A model generated the notes under the pieces. It searched no databases. It had not been told where the DNA came from and saw only the letters and a list, made by a program, of their open reading frames with translations. Below are positions 22,128-30,612 of a stretch of 64,000 nt of DNA, piece after piece. Every line of letters begins with the position of its first letter. The first letter of the stretch is position 1. The translations under genes were made by a program, and so were the position numbers. Origin of the DNA: Phytophthora hibernalis (Eukaryota > Oomycota > Peronosporomycetes > Peronosporales > Peronosporaceae); contig JAAKBF010000233.1 in assembly GCA_012656075.1 (NCBI GenBank), positions 124,001 to 188,000 of the forward strand, written 5' to 3'.

Positions 22128-25000
22128 ATGGTGTCGGAGAGCCCAGCCGGGCGGCAGATCCACGTGCTGCTGACGCTGTTGGACGGCGAGCGGTCGTTCG
22201 GCATGGCGCTCGCACAGAAGAAACCTACGATGGGTCCCAAGTACACGGTCGTGTCCAGCGTCTTTGCCAACTCCCCAGCTGCCCGCGCAGGCATCCGCCA
22301 AGGTTCAATCGGCAATAGATCGTGCGCGTTGCGTGTGCAATGGCGACAAGCGGAGAACCCACTGGACTGATCATTTTGCATTGCTACGGTCAGGTTACGT
22401 GGTGCGGTACATCAACGACAAGTCCATGGCCGACCTCACGGTCGCGCAGGTCGCCAACAACTTCCGCAACGTGGCGCAGGTAGTTATTGTGATTATTGTG
22501 ATAGAAATAGACGACTGATGTTCATTGATGTGTGGTGAACCAGGCGAGCATCACCCTGGAGATTGTACACACGGCGTCTCCACGGACTTCGGCTTTTACA
22601 ACGGCGGCGACGTTCGGAGGAGTTACCGCGAACCAGGCGGCCAGGGGACAGCGGTCGGTGGCTCCCGTGACGGGGTTTTCTACTGCTTCGTCGGGTAGAG
22701 CGATTGCGGCTCCGGGCTCAGCACTAGCAACTCCGAGGGTCGCAGCGGCCAAGCAGTCGGTGCTGAGACTTAGTGCAAAACCCGCTGCGAAAACGTTGGC
22801 GGCTGCAGGAATGACAGGTTCTGCTGTTGCAAGTGGTAAGGGTGGCGTGATGCCGAGTGCTGACGCGAAAGAGCGAATGGTGCGAGCCTCTCTGGTTTGA
22901 AAAGCAAAGCGGTGGCCCCTGTACTGCGGCTGGGACCGACTCCGAAGTCAGTACAACCTGACGTTGCTGCCCGGGAGTTAGCCAAACAGGATGTCCCCAA
23001 GCCTGCAGCAAAATCTGTTCCAGAATCCTCTGTAGCGGAGAAGGTGAGTGCCAGTAGTAGAGTGCCACGGAGTCCTATTCAAGCGATCGAGGCTCCCAAA
23101 AGGGCCCCTGCTCAAGTGAAGAAAGGTTTGTTGGCAAGAGTACCTGTTCTTCTTGGGAACTGCGCATTTGACTGATTTTTGTGTTTTTAATTTTACCTCT
23201 GACGAACAATTAGCCACCGCACCTGAACAGCCAAGGAGTACAGCATCCCCTCCAGTCCGTGCCAATGCGATCACCCCTGTGCCTGCTCCGCCAAAATCTA
23301 AAGCAACTGAGGCGGCAGCACCACGGACAACATCGAACGAGCTCTCGACACCAACGACACCCCCAGTGAAGGCAACACCTGCTGATGTGGGGGCGCCTCC
23401 ACGTAACTCTGTGTTGCCGCCAGCAGTACCCGAGGCTTCATCGGTGGCTAGTTCTGCTTCTCAAAGGAGTGTGTCAAATGCACAGACCATGGTCTCTTGT
23501 GCAAATGCACAGTCATCAGCAGATCCGGCAAGTACTGTAAAAGACGCAGAAGTATCGAGGAACACAAATTTAGCACCAGCAGTGCTCACTCCACAGCCCG
23601 TGGTGGCTCCATTGAGAAGTATCCAAGCACATATGACAAGTGTACAAGTGTCTACAGCACCAAGCAGTAGCGCAATTCCAGTGCCAGCAAGGTACCCGCC
23701 GAAAATTTCTGCTGTATCAGCTAGAAGTGTGCCCCCAACGCCGGTTGTAATCCCACCAACACCCCAATCGCAGCCAGCAAGGAGTGCGGTTGAACCCCTG
23801 GTCCGAAGCCCAGCTCGCGCAGCTATAGTTGCACGGTCAGCGCTTGATCCTGCAACATGCCCAGCAGCACCAGCTCCAACAACTACATGTACTGCCACCA
23901 AACCAAAGAATAGAAAGCGCGGCAGACCACGGAAGAACCCGGTGGTTGCTACCATGGGTAGCAAAGGGAAGGCTAAGGCGAAGAAGACACATCAACAGCT
24001 CGAAGATGAAGCGCTGGATTCCGTAGTGGACGAAGGTACGTGGAAATTCATTTTTAACCGAGATGTGCGCTGCGAGTTGTGATCACTAACCATTGTGTCG
24101 CCGATCTTGACATGTGAAGACGGCCCGTTTGGTTTGTATGCATTTTCTTCAGAGTCTGACTTGGGAGAATCACCTTCAAAGAGAACTGCACGCCGTACTG
24201 GAAAGGGTCAACGCCGAGGTGTTACTGACCGCAATCGGCGTAGCCTTACTATCGACCGCCTGCTTGAAATGGGTTTCACGCAGGAAGATGCGGAAGCTAG
24301 TGTGAAAGAACGCGGCGATGACCCGGACGCCTGCATGATTTGGATCATATCAAAGATTGAGGAGAGAAACTTCTTTGAGGACTTGAATCGGGCATCCATT
24401 CTGTCCGAACAAGCGAAACGTAACGAGGAAAAACGTTTGAAGAAGCTGGAGAAGGAGACCATCGCTCATGCCGAGAGGTTCATGTCAAATTTCTCAACGG
24501 TAACGTTCCTTCTGCTAATTTATCGTGTTATACATGCTACGTGTACTCACACTATTACGCGATGGTGTATGTTTCTCTGTTGTAGTCTTACATCGTTAGC
24601 GCCGAGTCAAATGCCTCACACTTGAAGATCGTTTTGAAGTCGACGATTGACCAAGTAGATGCAGATAATTACCTTCGCGAGATCCTTACCAAACTGTTGA
24701 CACTTGAGGGTAAGTCTATCCGATGGTACGACCAAGCCACGAGGTCATACATGTTGGGGCTTGCCGGGCGACTTGAGACTGCTTTGGGGTCCCACGATGT
24801 GATGGCGTGTTGTTCACGTGCTTCCGCAAGTGATGCCACGTGCGCATTTGTGCGGAAGATTTTGGAGGAGGAGGAGGCGCTGTCAAAGGCTCTCTTCGAG
24901 ATGCCTATCAACCAGGGGGAGTCCCCCGGTATTTCTTGAGTGTGATGAGGCGACAAAGTTTGATCTTGAAGACGACGGGTTTGAAGTGGTCGATGAATAA
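22128..25000 (+). CDS. PDZ - AT-hook - UBA multidomain protein
   Basis: Multi-exon gene. The first exon has a PDZ start ('LLDGERSFGMALAQ ... VVSSVFANSPAARAGIRQ'); the PDZ resumes after an intron (about 22304-22393) with 'GYVVRYINDKSMADLT' and a further intron near 22478-22543. A long Ala/Pro/Ser/Thr-rich middle follows, broken near 22885 by a frame change. At 23900-23945 there is a canonical AT-hook (KRGRPRKNP). Downstream a UBA-like domain ('IDRLLEMGFTQEDAEASVKE') is followed by a Lys/Glu coiled coil and a helical C-terminal domain, ending in an acidic tail (FDLEDDGFEVVDE) reached only after a one-base frame change at the G5 run 24915-24919. The start is uncertain (22059 is in the same frame). 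The function is unknown. Confidence 0.6.
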
Positions 25001-25148
25001 TGAGTGGATAATGACCCAAAGTGAACTGACCTATTTGCCACCAGAGCAAATGCATGTAGAGCGCCAAGGATTGAGGCGTCGCGTTTTAATGTTAAGGACT
25101 GTGGTGTCAGATTCTCGACAGTCCATCTACTCCCCCTCACCTCCTCGT

Positions 25149-26106
25149 TTATTCCGTCACGTAGATGCCCTCTCCAGCGAACCAGAGGGTGTCTTCGTCA
25201 CGCATGGAGGTGGCGCTCACTTCCTGCTGGCCGTTGATGGGGCAGTGCGGACAGTTGTTGTCGTTGAAGCGCGACTTGGAGCTCGTGTACAGCAAGTGGT
25301 TCGTGGAGCGGTGGCGCAGACGCAGCAGCTCTCCGCGTTTCCAGAGTCCGTCGTCTTCGCACTGGCCCTCGACTGTGCACTGCTGGTTTTCCTGACATTC
25401 GACGACCCACGAGTCCATCCTGTCTCCTTCTCCGGCCACGCCAAATCCGCTGACCTCCAGGTGCTGCGACGACAGCGGAGCCTTGAACATGTGCGAGTGC
25501 AGGTTGCGTCGCGTCGACATGTGCTCCAGACGGATCGTAGCTCCACACTCAATGGGTTTGCCCACCTCACATACTGGCTGACCGTCGCCCTCCTTCACGA
25601 GCCAATAGCCGTTGACGTCGTTGCGCGCCATGTGCGTCGTGACCGACTGCTGGCCGCTGCCGCTGCCGTATGCGATCTCGTGCGAGTGCAGACGGTAGCG
25701 ACTGGGCTCGTGCACCAGTTTGATGGAGCTGCCGCACGTCACGTGCTCGAAGCCTTGCGGGTCTGCAGTCAACAGTAAAATTCAACATGAGCAGGTATTT
25801 ATGTACAAATGCACTGTAATTGTTCTCACAGCTGAGATCAGCAGACGAGTCCTCGTTGCAGGCCTCTTCGCACGTGAAATCGTGGTGCTCGCACTCCACT
25901 TCGCGCACACGGCGGCGGCCGTCGCACTCGCAGAAGCCTGAGACTCCCGAGGAGATGCGCGTGGAGCACGCGGCGTCGTTGCGCGGCTCCCGCTGGCCGT
26001 GCGGGTCGCAGTTGGAGGTCGCGCGCCACTTGACGCAGTATGTGGCCGACTCGGCCGTAGACGAGGGAAGCGCGGCCAGTAGCAGCAGCAAACCGGCGGC
26101 TCGCAT
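25149..26106 (-). CDS. ER/secreted MIR-domain (SDF2-like) protein with Cys-rich N-terminus
   Basis: Two exons, 25830-26106 and 25149-25762, separated by a 67-bp intron (25763-25829) and joining in frame to 296 aa. The start at 26106 gives a signal peptide (MRAAGLLLLLAALPSSTAES). Next comes a Cys-rich module of about 70 residues (YCVKWRATSNCDPHG, 'GFCECDGRRR', 'CEHHDFTCEEAC'), then three MIR repeats (beta-trefoil; 'GSSIKLVHEPSRYRLHSH', 'GATIRLEHMSTRRNLHSH', 'GELLRLRHRSTNHLLYTS'). MIR trefoils occur in SDF2, O-mannosyltransferases and ER receptors. SDF2 itself lacks the Cys-rich module as far as I recall. The likely role is an ER chaperone or sugar-binding cofactor. Confidence 0.75.
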
Positions 26107-26389
26107 GGCGACGATGATGCAAAAGTGCTTGCGTGGAAGCGTATCCAGGATGTGGTGTGGTGTACGTAGATATAGATGTCTATATGTTTCGTCCAATCAT
26201 TGATGGCAATGTTGCAGCCAATCAGGGGTGATGATACCAGATAACGATCTATGATTGGATGAGGACGTGCTCAAATGATCACACACGAAAGTGCTGCTTG
26301 GATACGTTTCGGTGGACGCTTGTCACTTCACTTCAGAATTCGTCGTCAAGAGCTTAAGTGCACATTTCGACTAAACCCGAAAGATCTCA

Positions 26390-27085
26390 ATGGCGACCAA
26401 GACTGTGCTGATCACTGGCAGCAACCGCGGCATCGGCCTCACCTTCGCGCAACACTACGTCAAGCAGGGCTGGAACGTCATCGCCACTGCGCGCAACGTG
26501 GACGCCGCCGAGGAGCTCAAGCAGCTGAACCCCTGGAAGATCATCACGCTGGACACGGGCGACGAGCAGTCGATCCTGATGGCGGCCAAGACACTCGAGG
26601 GTGTGGCCGTGGACCTGCTCATCAACAACAGCGGCATCTCCATTGGTGGCGACCTGAACGTGACCACCAAGGACGACATGCTGCGCCAGTTCGAGGTGAA
26701 CACCGTGGGTCCGTTCCTCATTACGCGCGCCTTCCTGCCCAACCTGCGCCTCGCGGTGGCTGCGCGCGGCCAGGCCTTCGTGGCACAGATCACGTCTCGC
26801 ATGGGCAGCGTCGCCGACAACGGCTCGGGCGGCAGGTACGGCTACCGCGCGTCCAAGGCGGCGCTCAACATTGTCACGCAGAGCCTGTCGCTAGACCTCA
26901 AGTCGGAGAAGATCGGCTGCCTGCTGTTGCACCCCGGCTTCGTGAACACGGCCATTGTCCAATTCACGGGTGAGGTGTCGCCCGAGGACAGCGTGGCCGG
27001 CATGGTGCGCATCATTGAGCGCGCCAAGCTCGAGGACCCGCTGAAGATGTACCACTTCAAGGAGGGTGACACGCTTCCCTGGTAA
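26390..27085 (+). CDS. Short-chain dehydrogenase/reductase, catalytically complete
   Basis: 231 aa, intronless. TGSNRGIG (glycine-rich NAD(P) motif) is at residues 9-16, NNSG follows at about 83, the catalytic Ser is in 'ITSRMGS', and Tyr152 and Lys156 form YRASK. The arrangement and length match classical C-factor-like SDRs of the CsgA/sniffer type. Substrate unknown; it presumably reduces a carbonyl in the cytosol. It is the closest relative in this window of the SDR part of the fusion gene at 29206-30501; the two are probably tandem duplicates now separated by PLD copy e. Confidence 0.85.
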   Translation: MATKTVLITGSNRGIGLTFAQHYVKQGWNVIATARNVDAAEELKQLNPWKIITLDTGDEQSILMAAKTLEGVAVDLLINNSGISIGGDLNVTTKDDMLRQFEVNTVGPFLITRAFLPNLRLAVAARGQAFVAQITSRMGSVADNGSGGRYGYRASKAALNIVTQSLSLDLKSEKIGCLLLHPGFVNTAIVQFTGEVSPEDSVAGMVRIIERAKLEDPLKMYHFKEGDTLPW

Positions 27086-27612
27086 TCGGCCGGTACTCCT
27101 TACAAGGAGTACAAGGAGCCTTGTGACGTTGGTGGGCGGAAGATGGTAGCAACTAGCGCAGTATGAACGAATGGATCTGGTTTGATAACAGCTAATCAAG
27201 CATTGAAATCAACTACGCCGTTGCCTTTCATTCACCTCAAGTTAAACAACTTTTATCTCGGTCCCGAGTGTTGTTGGGTGACTGGCAGTCACGAAAAGTA
27301 TAAAAAGTGTTTGTTAAACATACTACAGTTACGAGGTGGGTAAGCGAGAACGTCTCACTCTCTTCGAAGTGGACCGCATACCGTTCATACTGTATGATGC
27401 GTGTACACCCAGGAAGAGGACACGTAGACACTGTAAGCAGTGCTTACTAAGCACCAGAGCTGCGCACGATCTATCCATGGATACGAAGGAGCTGGCAATG
27501 CATAAAGAGAAGAAATTCTTCTCGAAAACGTGAATTTGCTATCGTAACGTACACGAGATCCGCAGGATCACCCGATCCTGATAACTTATCGATAACTTAT
27601 CGAGATCGGATC
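27086..27612. other. Intergenic with a small segment related to 8655-8710
   Basis: No gene. Bases 27538-27580 match 8655-8710 on the same strand, apart from six extra bases that form TACATGTA at the other locus and a short divergent stretch. This segment abuts the truncated end of PLD copy e, near 27610. Confidence 0.5.
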
Positions 27613-28925
27613 CGACAGGTTCTAAGACTCGCTTCGACAAAGTCATGGCTGATGTTGTAAAGCGAGGTGCAAGTGTCAACATTCTCGGTTGGGCCAGTAT
27701 TCAGCATCGCAGCAGAATGATCGATATTCGCAAGACCATCAACGAGATTGCAGAATCACCAGTTAACGGGGCGAAAGCGGTGATGATATTGGACGATCGC
27801 CTCCCTATCCGTTATCATCCCACCACCAGAAAACGTTGGTTATCGCAGCAAAAAGCTCCTCGGACAGCGAGGAGCAACCGGTGGCATATGTGGGGGAACG
27901 GACTTCACCACTGGTCGATGGGATACCATGTACCACAATGTATCGGCAATCCGTGACGCTGCCAACGTCTCGAACGGTAATAAAGGCTGGGACTACAGTC
28001 TTTTTCGCATTCATGGACCTGCCGCGAAAGACGTGGCCAGCAACTTTTTGGCTAGGTGGAATTCGAAACACTTACCATGTCAAGACCTTGACGATGATCT
28101 GCTTGACTACGAAAATCCACCGTACGAAAAGTTGCCGCTGCTTGACTACGCTATTAATAGTAGCATTTCTTGCTCAAGTCTCGGCAATCAGAGCGTACAG
28201 ATCGTGCGGATTTTCAGCTGTGAGTACAACCACAATGAGTTTTCCCCACACGGCGAGAATTCAATTTTTAAAGTCCATCTCAAAGCCATCAAGAACGCCA
28301 AGAACTTCATTTACATCGAGGACCAGTATTTCATTATCGTGCCGGAGTTGCTGGACGCACTTTTGGAGGTTTTGCCGACAATCCAGAGACTGATCGTGGT
28401 GACAAACCCTCAGACTGTGGTTATCAAAACCGGAGGATACGTCAAGTACAACTATGAGATGGTTACGCCCCTTCTCAAGGCCTTCCCGAACAAATTCAAT
28501 CTCTACACGATGAAGACGGATCGAGAAATCTGTGTTCACAGCAAGCTACTCATCGTTGACGACGTATTCTTGTCAGTGGGATCGGCCAACTGGAACCGCC
28601 GGAGTATGACGTCCGACTCGGAGATTGCTGCAAATGTCATTGATGGTGGCCCAGTGAAGTCGCCTGACGGAGTCACCGTAAAGAAAATGGCTCGAGACTT
28701 TCGAATCCGGAAGTTCCAGGAGATGACGGGGTTGAGCTACAACGAGCTGGACGCCATGACATTTATTGACAGTGCCGACAAGTTCGAGGCCGCTGCACAG
28801 GCTTCCGACAAGGTGAGCATACTACAGCATTTGGAAGTCGAGTATCATGCGTACTATTAATACATCGCGATCACCGACGTCATTCGAGACCCTCAGGACA
28901 CTTGCCCGGCTACATGTACTTGAAC
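27613..28925 (+). pseudogene. PLD-like pseudogene, 5'-truncated, inverted relative to the array (copy e)
   Basis: Near-identical to copy d from about its residue 105 onwards; the signal peptide and first 100 residues are missing. It shares with copy d the frameshift before the first HKD motif (near 27812) and the short G-run near 27892. The rest reads through HSKLLIVDD...GSANWN. It has two private six-base insertions, each turning TA into TATTAATA (28152-28159 and 28855-28862); the second creates a stop at 28858. A 9-base deletion follows near 28890. Confidence 0.85.
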
Positions 28926-29205
28926 CGTGAAATGAAAGCCCAACGTTAGCTGTACTACATGTATTACCGGTATACCGTATTCCGCATTCCTAAGGAATGT
29001 ACATCAGGTATACACGTTGTATATTACAACAGGTGTATTTTAACAAAAGTATTTGCGTACATGTATTAAAATACATGAACGATATATTTTTTATATTATT
29101 CTGAAATACGCTCCCGTAATTTATGTTAGCTGGATGACTCGCTTAAGTACGTATTCCAATCCTTCTTGTTTTCGCGCCAGTCCCAAGTACCGTTCCCCCG
29201 CCACA
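28926..29205. promoter_or_regulatory. Presumed promoter region of the HTH-SDR fusion gene
   Basis: About 280 AT-rich bases with TACATGTA at 28911 (just outside), 28956 and 29058, and TACCGGTA at 28965. No recognised promoter element beyond base composition; inferred only from position. Confidence 0.3.
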
Positions 29206-30501
29206 ATGGTGCAGTGGATGACTGTGGCGCAGAAGTTCGAGCTGATCCAGAAGCACCGGCAGAACCCGTCGCTGAGTACGCGCAAGCTGGCGTTATGGGC
29301 GCACGAGGCCTTCAATCTGCCTAGCGGTCCTACAGCCGCCACCGTTTCGCGCGTGCTGAAATCGGCTGAGGACATCGAGGACAAGCAGCGACTGGGCGTG
29401 ACGCGCAAGGGTCACGGCGTGTCCTGCCCCGAGCTGGACGCCGCGCTGAAGAACTACGTGGACGCGTGCGTGGCCAATCAGGTGCAGCTCACGCGCCGTC
29501 TGCTGGTGGACCGCGCGCGTGAGATCCTGCGCGAGATTCCGAACGCGCCGTCCTTGAACCTGTCGGATGGGTGGCTCACGAGCTTCATGCGGCGTCACGG
29601 GCTGGGGCTGCGCGCGCGCTCCATGCAGACGGACGGGGAGGGCGGAGACGCCGAGCTGCACTTCGAGCCGCAGCTCACGCGCGCTGAGATGACGCGCGGG
29701 CGTAATGCCAATTGCAACACGCAACGACGAGCTCGACCGACGCAGTTGGGGCTCGTGACGACCCCCACAGAGGCCAGTCAATCTCCTGTGCCAATGTACA
29801 CAGGCCCCAAGAGGACGGTGCTCATCACTGGAGCAGACAACAGCACGGGGCTGGCCTTCGTGGCGCACTACGTGAAGGACGGATGGGACGTCATCGCTGC
29901 TTGTCCTGTGGGAGACCTTTGTGCTCAGGTGACGCAGTTGGGTCCGTGGAAAGTGGTGGCTCTGGATCCAGGCAGCAAAGAGTCGGTGGACGAGGCGGCG
30001 CAGGTGCTGGAGGGAGTGCCCATTGATCTACTGATCAACAATGCACGCGTTTTCAAGAAGGGCTACATGCACTCGACGACGTCGGAGGACTGCGTGCTGC
30101 AGTATCAAGTGAACGCCTTGGGACCATTCATCGTCTCACGCGCACTGCTGCAGAACCTGAGACGGGCGGTGAGTGATCGCGGCATGGCCTTCGTGGCCAA
30201 CGTCTCGTCCCGCGTGGGCAGCATCTCGGAGAACGTGGGCGGAGGCTCGTACGGCTTCCGCGCGTCCATGAGCGCGCTGCACATGTTCACCAAGACTCTG
30301 GTGGCGGACTTCCTGCCGCACAAGATTGGATGCTTGCTGGTGCACTCGGGCTTAGACGACAAGCCAGATGGAGGCCTCTCGACGGTCTGTGTCCGACCTG
30401 AGGAGAGCGTGGCCGGCATGGCGCAGGTCATTGCTCGCGCGCGGCTGGGAGAACCGCTTCAACTTCGCCACTTTGGGAATGGAGACGCGATCGACTGGTA
30501 A
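29206..30501 (+). CDS. Chimeric protein: pogo/CENP-B-type DNA-binding region fused to a catalytically dead SDR
   Basis: The ATG at 29206 (context CACAATGG) starts 431 aa without intron or frameshift. Residues about 5-60 form an HTH ('TVAQKFELIQKHRQNPSLST', 'TAATVSRVLK'). Residues about 75-150 match a CENP-B/Tc5-type second HTH ('LDAALKNYVDACVANQVQLT', 'LNLSDGWLTSFMRRHGL'). A linker leads to an SDR fold from about residue 204, homologous to the gene at 26390. In the SDR the glycine motif is TGADNSTG (one Gly replaced by Ser213), NNAG is NNAR, and the catalytic Tyr and Lys are Phe351 and Met355; the Ser remains. No DDE transposase domain is present. It is probably a DNA-binding pseudoenzyme, perhaps a nucleotide- or metabolite-sensing regulator. 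The function is inferred. Confidence 0.85.
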   Translation: MVQWMTVAQKFELIQKHRQNPSLSTRKLALWAHEAFNLPSGPTAATVSRVLKSAEDIEDKQRLGVTRKGHGVSCPELDAALKNYVDACVANQVQLTRRLLVDRAREILREIPNAPSLNLSDGWLTSFMRRHGLGLRARSMQTDGEGGDAELHFEPQLTRAEMTRGRNANCNTQRRARPTQLGLVTTPTEASQSPVPMYTGPKRTVLITGADNSTGLAFVAHYVKDGWDVIAACPVGDLCAQVTQLGPWKVVALDPGSKESVDEAAQVLEGVPIDLLINNARVFKKGYMHSTTSEDCVLQYQVNALGPFIVSRALLQNLRRAVSDRGMAFVANVSSRVGSISENVGGGSYGFRASMSALHMFTKTLVADFLPHKIGCLLVHSGLDDKPDGGLSTVCVRPEESVAGMAQVIARARLGEPLQLRHFGNGDAIDW

Positions 30502-30612
30502 GGTGGTGGTCTAAGTGAAAGCGAGTCGTCTATATTATTATGTGGCGTCGCCACGAACGGATCTGTTGAATGGAGATGGAGTTGGAAATCCAAAGCCTCT
30601 TTTGCTCTAAGC

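Noticed and set aside
26275..26973. 232-codon frame overlapping the first SDR
   Set aside because: Frame-shifted shadow of the SDR; His/Arg-rich and motif-free.
28152..28862. piggyBac (TTAA) origin for TATTAATA
   Set aside because: piggyBac duplicates TTAA and excises precisely; it would not convert TA into TATTAATA.
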